This document shows positions 1-5,317 of a stretch of DNA of 6,107 nucleotides, piece by piece (the first letter of the stretch is position 1; the number at the start of each line of letters is the position of its first letter). A program made the translations under genes and the position numbers. Below the pieces are notes generated by a model. That model was given only the letters and a program-made list of their open reading frames with translations, searched no databases and was not told where the DNA came from. The stretch is from the NCBI GenBank assembly GCA_001818895.1, contig MHLB01000046.1:3686-9792 (forward strand), given 5' to 3'. This DNA is from Candidatus Liptonbacteria bacterium RIFCSPLOWO2_01_FULL_53_13 (lineage in GTDB: Bacteria > Patescibacteriota > Minisyncoccia > UBA6257 > 2-01-FULL-56-20).

Positions 1-535
1 CCGCATTCAGAAAATCGTAGAGCATCTGGTAGTACTCCCCTTTCCGTCCGCGCACCGCGGGGGCAAGAATAAGCAGATTTTTGCCTTCCTTATTTTGTTT
101 TGCGAGCTCAATTACCGTGTCCACGATCTCTTCGTTCGTCATCTTTTTTATCTCCGACCCGCACGTCGGGCAGAACGGCTTCCCGACGCGCGCAAAAAGA
201 ACGCGCAGATAATCGTAAATTTCCGTAATGGTCGCCACCGTGGAGCGCGGGTTCGCCGAATGGCTTTTCTGGTCAATGGAAATCGCAGGAGAAAGCCCTT
301 CTATCTCGTCCACGTCGGGCTTGTCCAAGCGCCCCAAAAACTGCCGCGCATACGCCGAAAGCGACTCAATATACCTGCGCTGGCCCTCGGCAAAGATTGT
401 GTCAAACGCCAAAGACGACTTCCCCGAACCGGAGAGCCCCGTGAACACGATCATTTTATCGCGCGGGAGCTCAAGGGAGATATTCTTCAAATTGTGCTCG
501 CGCGCGCCCTTGATGATGATTTTGTTTTGAGACAT
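1..535 (-). CDS. uvrA: UvrA, excinuclease ABC subunit A (N-terminal part, cut by window edge)
   Basis: UvrA is the ABC-type ATPase that, with UvrB, scans DNA for bulky lesions in nucleotide excision repair and loads UvrB on the damaged site. Only the first 178 residues are in the window; the frame is still open at base 1. The start is [20 protein letters not shown], the usual UvrA opening. It is followed by Walker A GLSGSGKS (residues 33-40), the [15 protein letters not shown] block (53-67), the Q-loop region SPAISIDQK (82-90), [17 protein letters not shown] (95-111) and a CPTCG cysteine pair (122, 125). The ATG at 535 is chosen because the protein begins exactly at the family's normal N-terminus. 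No Shine-Dalgarno precedes it; the sequence just upstream is AT-rich and abuts a palindromic repeat. It lies downstream of uvrB on the same strand, a common pairing. The identification is secure; the rest of the gene cannot be assessed. Confidence 0.97.
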   Translation of the reverse strand, partial: MSQNKIIIKGAREHNLKNISLELPRDKMIVFTGLSGSGKSSLAFDTIFAEGQRRYIESLSAYARQFLGRLDKPDVDEIEGLSPAISIDQKSHSANPRSTVATITEIYDYLRVLFARVGKPFCPTCGSEIKKMTNEEIVDTVIELAKQNKEGKNLLILAPAVRGRKGEYYQMLYDFLNA

Positions 536-545
536 GTTTTATATT

Positions 546-616
546 GTCATCCTCGCGAATGCGGGGATCCAGAGATGAACGATACGGACCTGGATTCCCG
601 CCTCCGCGGGAATGAC
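546..616. repeat. Paired REP/dRS3-like palindromic repeat in the uvrA leader
   Basis: Two 26-bp arms (546-571 and 591-616) are inverted copies of each other, matching at 21 of 26 positions, with a 19-bp spacer. Each arm is itself a hairpin with an 8-bp stem and a 4-nt loop (ATTCCCGC/GCGGGAAT in the right arm). The style resembles the ATTCCC...GGGAAT repeats called dRS3 in Neisseria and the REP-like elements mobilised by RAYT transposases in many bacteria; that link comes from memory of such families, not from a search. The element begins 10 bases upstream of the uvrA start codon and would be transcribed into the uvrA leader. No transposase gene is nearby. Confidence 0.85.
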
Positions 617-677
617 ACACATACAACGTAAATCGCCCCAAGATATGCTTCTCTAGGGGGTACGTGGGACGGAAAAG

Positions 678-707
678 AGTATAACAGATTTCAGCGGGAG
701 CGCACAA
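678..707 (-). promoter_or_regulatory. Probable uvrA promoter (extended -10)
   Basis: On the minus strand the sequence TGTTATACT (686-678) fits an extended -10 element (TGn plus TATACT, one mismatch to TATAAT). A weak -35, TTGTGC, sits at 707-702 with an 18-bp spacer, just beyond the uvrB stop codon. Transcription would start near 671, giving uvrA a leader of about 135 nt that contains the paired palindromic repeat. The core is nearly the same as the proposed uvrB promoter (TGTTATATT), which raises confidence in both. Confidence 0.55.
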
Positions 708-708
708 G

Positions 709-2850
709 TTAACCGGAGACTTTCGCCTTGGCTTTTTTCGTAAGCGCCCCGATCTCATCCCGCAGTATCGCGGCGAGCTCAAAATCAAGCTGTTTCGCCG
801 CTTCTTTCATCTCGCGCGTCTTATCGGCGATCAGTTTCTGCAGAGCCGTCTTTGATTTCGGTATAGGTTTCATTTCCAGCTTCAGGATTTCCTCCACATT
901 CGGCAGGATATCCCGGATCGTCTTTACGATGGTTTTAGGCGTAATGCCGTGTTTTTTATTGTATGCCAGCTGGATCTCTCGGCGCCGGTCAGTTTCTTTG
1001 ACTGCGCGACTGATAGAGCCGGTAATTTTGTCAGCATAAATGAGCACCTCTCCGCGGACGTTGCGCGCCGCCCGCCCGATGGTTTGGATAAGGGATGTTT
1101 CGCTCCGGAGGAATCCTTCTTTGTCCGCATCCAGGATTGCGACAAGCGATACTTCCGGCAGGTCCAGTCCTTCGCGGAGAAGATTCACGCCGACCAACAC
1201 GTCAAAATTTCCTTTGCGGAGATCGGTAAGAATTCTGATGCGGTCAAGCGTTTTCACATCGCTGTGGAGATATGCGACCTTCAGCTTACGACTTACCACT
1301 GACGACTTATTCGTGGTTCGACTTCGCTCACCACCTCCGATCTCGCGGCCTTCGAGGTAGGCCGCGAGATCTTCGGCCATCTTTTTTGTGAGCGTGGTCA
1401 CGAGCACGCGCTCTTTCAGGGCGACGCGTTCCTCAATGCGAGGAATAAGGTCGTTTATCTGCCCGCGCGCGGGCAAGAGCGTTATCTTCGGGTCCACAAG
1501 CCCTGTCGGGCGGATGATCTGCTCCACCAAACGCGGACTTACGCGGACTTCACGCAGACCGTCGCGGACAATCTTTACGTCACATTTTTCAAATTCATAC
1601 AATCCCGGAGTCGCGGAAGTATAGATCACCTGCCCGACCCGCTTTTCAAATTCGCTGAAACGAAGCGGGCGGTTATCGGCGGCGGAAGGCAGGCGGAAAC
1701 CGTATTCAATAAGCGTTTTTTTGCGCGATGCATCGCCGTGGTACATCCCCCCTATTTGCGGTACGGTGACGTGCGACTCGTCAATGACGGTCAGGAAATC
1801 AGGCTCTCCCGAATCTTCCTTGTGCGGAAAGTAATCTAGGAGCGTATCGGGCGCTTCTCCCGCAGGGCGTCCCGAAAGAGGGCGCGAGTAATTCTCAATG
1901 CCGTGGCAATAGCCGACTTCCCTTATCATTGCGATATCAAACTTCGTCCTCCGCTCAAGCCGTTCCGCTTCAAGATATTTCTTTTCTTTCTCAAAGTATT
2001 TAAGCCGTTCCGCGAGCTCTTCTTTAATAGAAAGAACGGCGCGCGCGCGGTCGGAGACGCCCGTAATGAAATGTTTTGCGGGCGCGACATAGATTTCCGG
2101 CACCACAGGCGTTTTCCCTGGGACAAAACCCTGGACGGGATCAATTTCGTATATCTTATCAATGATAATTTTCCCGGCAGACAGTTCTCCGCCCGAGGCG
2201 GATCCGCCTTTGGCGGACAGATTGTAAATAACTTCCCGGTCCGGCGGCATAATTTCCCAATTGTCTCCGCGGAGGCGGAACGTGCCGCGCTTCAAGTCGG
2301 AGTTCGTGCGGTGGAACTGCAGCTGAATGAGCTTGCGGACGAATTCTTTTCTGTCTATCGTATCCCCCGTCTGGAAATGGAATATATTTTCCCGATAGGT
2401 TTCCGGCGCGCCGAGGCCGTAAATGCACGAAACCGATGCCACGATAATCACATCTCTCCGCGTGAGAAGCGCCGCGGTTGCCGCGTGGCGCAGGCGGTCA
2501 ATTTCCTCGTTTATCATCGCCTCCTTTCCGATATAGGTGTCGGAGCTCGGGAGATATGCTTCCGGCTGGTAGTAATCGTAATAGGAAACAAAATAATGTA
2601 CCGCGTTCTTCGGAAAGAGTTCGCGAAATTCATTACAGAGCTGTGCGGCAAGCGTTTTGTTGTGCGCAATAACGAGCGCGGGCTTTTGCATCCGCGCGAT
2701 GACGTTCGCGACCGTGAACGTTTTTCCCGAGCCGGTGACGCCCAAAAGCGTCTGATGGCCATATCCTTTTTGAAGCCCGCGCACCAAAGCGTCAATTGCT
2801 TTCGGCTGGTCGCCCGCGGGTTTGTTTTCGGAAATAAGTTCAAATTGCAT
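709..2850 (-). CDS. uvrB: UvrB, excinuclease ABC subunit B
   Basis: UvrB is the helicase-fold subunit that verifies DNA damage after UvrA delivers it and then recruits UvrC. The 713-residue product shows Walker A GVTGSGKT (37-44), the beta-hairpin region YFVSYYDYYQPEAYLPSSDTYI (about 86-107), DESH (357-360), SATPGLYE (412-419), NLLREGLDLPEVSLVAILD (556-574), QTIGRAARN (589-597), and a C-terminal UVR motif (about 670-706) that normally contacts UvrA or UvrC. The frame is open up to 2916, but the family N-terminus MQFELISENKPAGDQP fixes the ATG at 2850; the extra 22 codons overlap the promoter and an upstream terminator. No Shine-Dalgarno is present. The protein is about 40 residues longer than typical UvrB (about 670). 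Most of the excess is two in-frame repeat-derived insertions (residues 211-222 and 505-523), plus a small expansion (HKEDSGE, about 343-349) before DESH. All catalytic motifs are intact, so I infer a working protein. Confidence 0.97.
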   Translation of the reverse strand: MQFELISENKPAGDQPKAIDALVRGLQKGYGHQTLLGVTGSGKTFTVANVIARMQKPALVIAHNKTLAAQLCNEFRELFPKNAVHYFVSYYDYYQPEAYLPSSDTYIGKEAMINEEIDRLRHAATAALLTRRDVIIVASVSCIYGLGAPETYRENIFHFQTGDTIDRKEFVRKLIQLQFHRTNSDLKRGTFRLRGDNWEIMPPDREVIYNLSAKGGSASGGELSAGKIIIDKIYEIDPVQGFVPGKTPVVPEIYVAPAKHFITGVSDRARAVLSIKEELAERLKYFEKEKKYLEAERLERRTKFDIAMIREVGYCHGIENYSRPLSGRPAGEAPDTLLDYFPHKEDSGEPDFLTVIDESHVTVPQIGGMYHGDASRKKTLIEYGFRLPSAADNRPLRFSEFEKRVGQVIYTSATPGLYEFEKCDVKIVRDGLREVRVSPRLVEQIIRPTGLVDPKITLLPARGQINDLIPRIEERVALKERVLVTTLTKKMAEDLAAYLEGREIGGGERSRTTNKSSVVSRKLKVAYLHSDVKTLDRIRILTDLRKGNFDVLVGVNLLREGLDLPEVSLVAILDADKEGFLRSETSLIQTIGRAARNVRGEVLIYADKITGSISRAVKETDRRREIQLAYNKKHGITPKTIVKTIRDILPNVEEILKLEMKPIPKSKTALQKLIADKTREMKEAAKQLDFELAAILRDEIGALTKKAKAKVSG
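1282..1338. repeat. 57-bp in-frame repeat-like insertion inside uvrB (residues 505-523)
   Basis: Typical UvrB reads AEDL-x-x-YL, about five residues, then (K/R)V-x-YLHSD. Here the same block, AEDLAAYLEGREI, is separated from KVAYLHSD by 19 extra residues (GGGERSRTTNKSSVVSRKL), exactly 57 bp, keeping the frame. The extra DNA contains two copies of ACGACTTA (1288-1295 and 1302-1309). It also contains an imperfect palindromic stretch at 1313-1334 with GTGGT/ACCAC ends around a TTCGACTTCGCTC core. That core resembles short REP-like repeats I recall from several bacterial phyla. The low-complexity Gly/Ser/Arg/Lys peptide looks like a surface loop. The insertion call rests on comparison with remembered UvrB sequences. 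Confidence 0.75.
1339..1371. repeat. 12-bp perfect inverted repeat within uvrB, abutting the 57-bp insertion
   Basis: GATCTCGCGGCC (1339-1350) and GGCCGCGAGATC (1360-1371) are perfect inverted copies separated by 9 bp. They encode parts of the DLAAYLEGREI segment of UvrB. A perfect 12-bp hairpin inside a conserved coding block, directly touching an insertion, could be the site where the insertion happened or the product of template switching during replication. It could also be a codon-choice coincidence. Confidence 0.7.
2180..2220. repeat. Tandem GGCGGA palindromes inserted in frame in uvrB (residues 211-222)
   Basis: Two 15-bp palindromes lie directly head to tail: TCCGCC-CGA-GGCGGA (2188-2202) and TCCGCC-TTT-GGCGGA (2203-2217). 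They are flanked by a direct repeat GACAG (2180-2184 and 2216-2220; CTGTC on the coding strand). Removing one 36-bp unit restores a continuous NLSAGKIIIDKI and brings the spacing between the EI(M/F)P and DP landmarks to 22 residues, close to the 23 I recall in E. coli UvrB. The inserted peptide is Gly/Ser/Ala-rich. This looks like an insertion of a small palindromic element with a possible 5-bp target duplication. Confidence 0.75.
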
Positions 2851-2863
2851 TGCGATAGATAGG

Positions 2864-2872
2864 AATATAACA
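2864..2872 (-). promoter_or_regulatory. Probable uvrB promoter (extended -10), near-leaderless
   Basis: The minus strand reads TGTTATATT at 2872-2864, an extended -10 (TGn plus TATATT, one mismatch to TATAAT). The -35 region, about 2887-2892, is poor (TTCCTG) and almost touches the T-run of the preceding terminator. Transcription would begin around 2857, leaving only about 7 nt before the ATG at 2850, with no room for a Shine-Dalgarno. I therefore infer leaderless or near-leaderless translation. No clear LexA operator is visible. Confidence 0.55.
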
Positions 2873-2890
2873 CAATCTTGCGTTCGCAGG

Positions 2891-2928
2891 AAAAAGTATG
2901 AGGCGCGACCGTACACGGGCCGCGCCTC
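2891..2928 (-). terminator. Rho-independent terminator after the antiporter / unknown-protein unit
   Basis: On the minus strand, GAGGCGCG (2928-2921) pairs perfectly with CGCGCCTC (2907-2900). Further pairs are possible inside the 13-nt loop. ATAC and then TTTTT (2895-2891) follow. It begins 27 bases after the stop codon of the 2956-3468 gene and sits immediately upstream of the uvrB promoter, separating the two transcription units. Confidence 0.85.
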
Positions 2929-2955
2929 TTGCGAAAGAAGGCGACGAACCCGCTC

Positions 2956-3468
2956 CTAGTCGAGATCTTGAAGATCAAGACTGTGCGGATTGCCTTCCTT
3001 GTCGCGGACGGGAGCGAGCAGGGAGATTACGTCTCTCGCGATCGCCCGCCACGGGTTTTCTCTCGTCGGCACGAACACGGTTCGTTGCGCGATGAGCGTG
3101 CCTTCCGAGAGAGGATGGGAAAGAACGACTTGAAACGGCCACGAGGCGCCGGGGTTCCTCGGGTGGGAGCAGAGCTCCATGTTGCCGAGGAGAACCTGAA
3201 GCGTTGCGTGAGGAGGCGGGTCCCTCTGGAGAGTCTCAGGATCTTCCACGTGAGGGCTGATCACCGCCACTCCGCGCGCCTCAAGCGCGCTACGGACCGC
3301 GTTCTCGCACTCCCACGCGTTGTGTGCTGCATCCGCGCACACAAGGCGCACGATAAACCCGCCGAACGAGGCCAGGCGTGCGCGCATCTTGAGGACCCCA
3401 TCCAGAGCCCACAGGCCCAACACGGCTAGACAGAGCGGAAACAAAACGACCCTTGCCACGTCTCCCAT
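2956..3468 (-). CDS. Unknown protein with N-terminal membrane anchor
   Basis: I do not recognise this 170-residue protein. It opens with a short n-region and a hydrophobic segment (VVLFPLCLAVLGLWALDGVL, about residues 7-26), consistent with one membrane helix or an uncleaved signal anchor. A mixed alpha/beta-looking soluble part follows, with a pattern such as ALEARGVAVISPHVEDPETL and then ATLQVLLGNMEL. It could be a small extracytoplasmic domain. The ATG at 3468 is chosen over a TTG 30 bases upstream because AGGGAGG lies 6 bases before it. It starts 33 bp after the antiporter stop codon on the same strand and precedes a terminator, so it is probably the second gene of that unit. Its codons look more GC-rich than those of its neighbours, and it is the only gene here with a strong Shine-Dalgarno. 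It may be recently acquired or specific to the lineage. Confidence 0.7.
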   Translation of the reverse strand: MGDVARVVLFPLCLAVLGLWALDGVLKMRARLASFGGFIVRLVCADAAHNAWECENAVRSALEARGVAVISPHVEDPETLQRDPPPHATLQVLLGNMELCSHPRNPGASWPFQVVLSHPLSEGTLIAQRTVFVPTRENPWRAIARDVISLLAPVRDKEGNPHSLDLQDLD

Positions 3469-3474
3469 CTCACG

Positions 3475-3481
3475 CCTCCCT
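3475..3481 (-). promoter_or_regulatory. Strong Shine-Dalgarno fixing the start at 3468
   Basis: AGGGAGG on the minus strand lies 6 nt before the ATG at 3468. It decides the start of the unknown gene against the in-frame TTG at 3498. The other minus-strand genes in this window lack a comparable site. Confidence 0.75.
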
Positions 3482-3501
3482 TCATCAAACGGCTTCAAAC
3501 G

Positions 3502-5184
3502 TTATACCATTCCCCCGCGTTTCCTGTCCATCGTTTCCATGTCGCTTATCCGGAGCCCTTCAAGGATGCGCATTTCGGGGTCAAGCGCAAGGGTCTTGCC
3601 GAGATACTGGCCGGAGGTGAGGTGCGGCAGGAGCACATAGTCCGCGCCTGCTTCGTAGAGCAACTCAGCTTCCTTCTCGGTTTCCGCGCGCACGATTGCT
3701 TTTGGCCGTCTTATCATCGAGCGGAGCTCTTTCAAAAGTGCGAGGTTGTCGGCAAGGTCGGGGCTTGTGGATATCACGAGGCGCGCCTGTTCAAGATTTG
3801 CCCGCTCAAAAATTTCCGGGTCGCCGATGTCGCCGTACAAGTGGTCAATCCCCCGTTTTTTAAGGTCATCAATCACTTCGGGGTCAAAGTCAATCACAAG
3901 CAGGTCTTCCGGCGGAAGATGGCGCACGATGCTTTCTCCCGTGCGGTGCGCGCCGATAAGGACAAGCGGTTTTTCAAACCGTTCGTTCGGCACGCCGTCG
4001 TCGTGCGGTTCTTTCCGCTCAAATATTGAAAGATATTGCGCGAACCGCCGGTAAAGTCGGTCAGCATACATAATGGAATACGTGGAAAGCATGATGGTGA
4101 TGACGCCGACGGCAGTGATGAGCGAAACCGCGGTTTGCGGAATGTGCCCGAGAGTAAAGCCCACCGCGGCGAGAATCAAGCTGAATTCGGAAACCTGGCT
4201 TACCGTAACCCCCGTCATGAACGACGTGCGCTTCCGGTATCCGAGAAGTCCCATGACGATAAGCACGATAAGCGGATTGCCGACGAGGACGAAAAGCGAG
4301 AAGACAACGACAGGCAATATCACGCCCTGCAGGTTGGAAAATACGAGCGACGAGCCGAGAATGGCGAAAAAGATAAGGATAAAAAAGTCGCGGAGAGGCC
4401 TGATGCGGTTCGCGATTTGCAAATTCTCCGCCGAGTTCGCAAGCGCGAGCCCTGCGAGGAGCCCCGCGATTTCAATGGAGAATCCCAATTGCTTTACTAC
4501 CGCGGCGACAAGGAACATCCACGCCAGGCTGATAAGAAAAAGAAGTTCGTGCGCCCGTGCCGCCTTGTCAAACACGAATGGCAGGATTTTCCTTCCGAGC
4601 CAAAGCATAAGCCCGAAAAGGAAAACTCCCTTGGCGAGGGCGAAGAACGCATCGCTCCATCCTACCGCGTTCCCTCCCGCGGAGAGCCCCGAGAGAAGAA
4701 TGAGCACGAAAATGGCGGCGGAGTCCTGCACCAGAAGCAATCCAATGGCGATCTTGCCGTACAAGCTTCCCATATCCCTCTTTTCGGAAAGCAGTTTTAC
4801 GGCGATGATTGTACTTGCGAACGCAAACGAAGCGGCGATATAGAGCGACGCGAGCGAGTCAAAACCGAACGCGCGCGCGAGGAGGAATCCGATGCCTCCG
4901 GTTGCCGCCATCTGGCACGCGCCGAGGATGAGCGCTGTTTTCCCGACGAGGCGGAGAGAGACGTAATTGATCTCAAGCCCCACAAGAAAAAGCAGGAACA
5001 TAATGCCGAGGTCGGAAAACACCTTGAACGCTTCTCCATCGCCAAGATTGAAAAATCCGAAATAGCCGATGACGGCGCCCGTCGCAAGATACGCGAGCAT
5101 CACCGGCTGTTTGAGCATCCGAAGCACAACGCCAAGCACTGCGGCAAGACAAACGATAAGTCCGAGCTGGAAAAAAGAAGACAT
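3502..5184 (-). CDS. CPA2-family monovalent cation:proton antiporter with C-terminal TrkA-N domain
   Basis: This 560-residue inner-membrane protein belongs to the Kef/CPA2 type of Na+ or K+/H+ antiporters, which exchange cations for protons and often serve pH or ion homeostasis. Residues 1 to about 378 are a multi-helix membrane domain with family landmarks LLFLVGLEI (64-72), ASFAFASTIIAVKLLSEK (118-135), the LLLVQDSAAI segment (149-158, with the Gln-Asp pair 153-154), IAGLLAGLALANS (239-251) and SQVSEFSLIL (329-338). A linker leads to a TrkA-N/RCK_N Rossmann domain (about 405-530) with VLIGAHRTGESIV and VIDFDPEVID. The nucleotide motif is degenerate: GAHRTG lacks the middle glycine of GxGxxG. 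No RCK_C domain follows. The exact ion cannot be told. The ATG at 5184 gives a normal N-terminus running directly into helix 1; no Shine-Dalgarno is visible. It is the first gene of a probable two-gene unit. Confidence 0.92.
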   Translation of the reverse strand: MSSFFQLGLIVCLAAVLGVVLRMLKQPVMLAYLATGAVIGYFGFFNLGDGEAFKVFSDLGIMFLLFLVGLEINYVSLRLVGKTALILGACQMAATGGIGFLLARAFGFDSLASLYIAASFAFASTIIAVKLLSEKRDMGSLYGKIAIGLLLVQDSAAIFVLILLSGLSAGGNAVGWSDAFFALAKGVFLFGLMLWLGRKILPFVFDKAARAHELLFLISLAWMFLVAAVVKQLGFSIEIAGLLAGLALANSAENLQIANRIRPLRDFFILIFFAILGSSLVFSNLQGVILPVVVFSLFVLVGNPLIVLIVMGLLGYRKRTSFMTGVTVSQVSEFSLILAAVGFTLGHIPQTAVSLITAVGVITIMLSTYSIMYADRLYRRFAQYLSIFERKEPHDDGVPNERFEKPLVLIGAHRTGESIVRHLPPEDLLVIDFDPEVIDDLKKRGIDHLYGDIGDPEIFERANLEQARLVISTSPDLADNLALLKELRSMIRRPKAIVRAETEKEAELLYEAGADYVLLPHLTSGQYLGKTLALDPEMRILEGLRISDMETMDRKRGGMV

Positions 5185-5192
5185 GGAAAGAT

Positions 5193-5244
5193 TAATTTCT
5201 AATGACTAATTTCTAATATCTAATTAAATCCCAATGTCCAATGT
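5193..5244. repeat. AT-rich short direct repeats upstream of the antiporter gene
   Basis: TAATTTCTAAT occurs at 5193-5203 and again at 5207-5217 (14-bp period), with a degenerate third copy running to 5225. CCAATGT is tandemly duplicated at 5231-5237 and 5238-5244. Together these fill most of the leader between the proposed promoter and the start codon. They resemble the low-complexity intergenic repeats common in CPR-type genomes, an impression from memory. Confidence 0.75.
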
Positions 5245-5248
5245 CTAC

Positions 5249-5257
5249 ATTCTACCA
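5249..5257 (-). promoter_or_regulatory. Candidate promoter of the antiporter unit (extended -10)
   Basis: The minus strand reads TGGTAGAAT at 5257-5249: TGn plus TAGAAT, one mismatch to TATAAT. No good -35 is seen at the right distance, as expected for an extended -10 type. Transcription would start near 5242, giving a leader of about 57 nt made of AT-rich repeats. It lies just after the terminator of the upstream gene. Confidence 0.4.
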
Positions 5258-5265
5258 TATTGAAC

Positions 5266-5293
5266 AAAAACCCGCTCACGTGAGCGGTTTTTT
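5266..5293 (-). terminator. Bidirectional-looking rho-independent terminator after the 3D-domain gene
   Basis: CCGCTCACGTGAGCGG (5272-5287) is a perfect 16-bp palindrome. It has AAAAA on its left (5266-5270) and TTTTTT on its right (5288-5293), so it can terminate in both directions. It begins 24 bases past the stop codon of the 3D-domain gene, which it most likely serves, and it insulates the antiporter promoter. Confidence 0.92.
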
Positions 5294-5317
5294 GTGTATT
5301 CCCAAGTCAGTCCGCAA

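Noticed and set aside
95..631. Plus-strand open frame opposite the uvrA start
   Set aside because: It overlaps conserved UvrA sequence and runs through the palindromic repeat; antisense shadow.
636..660. CCCC...GGGG weak inverted repeat as a uvrB terminator
   Set aside because: The stem has mismatches, a long loop and no T-run, and it lies downstream of the predicted uvrA transcription start.
1753..1830. Small extra segment HKEDSGE in UvrB before DESH as a third repeat insertion
   Set aside because: It is only about 7 residues, and the underlying DNA shows no palindrome or duplication, so ordinary loop length variation explains it.
1903..2862. Plus-strand open frame of 319 codons opposite uvrB
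   Set aside because: The minus strand encodes unmistakable UvrB motifs over the same bases; the plus frame has none.
2873..2890. Possible LexA-type operator (CGAAC...) upstream of uvrB
   Set aside because: One half-site resembles a Gram-positive LexA box but the matching inverted half-site is missing.
2851..2916. Upstream extension of uvrB by 22 codons
   Set aside because: The extension covers the -10 element and the preceding terminator, and family members start at the MQFELISENKPAGDQP position.
3469..3498. TTG start 30 bases upstream for the unknown membrane protein
   Set aside because: The ATG at 3468 has an AGGGAGG Shine-Dalgarno at ideal spacing; the TTG has none.
4036..5202. Long plus-strand open frame (388 codons) opposite the antiporter gene
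   Set aside because: Its product is extremely rich in charged residues with no domain pattern. The minus strand in the same place gives a clear multi-helix antiporter, so this is an antisense shadow.
5188..5230. CRISPR-like short repeats near 5200
   Set aside because: The repeats are 11 bp with a 14-bp period and AT-rich, with no unique spacers; this is simple-sequence repetition.
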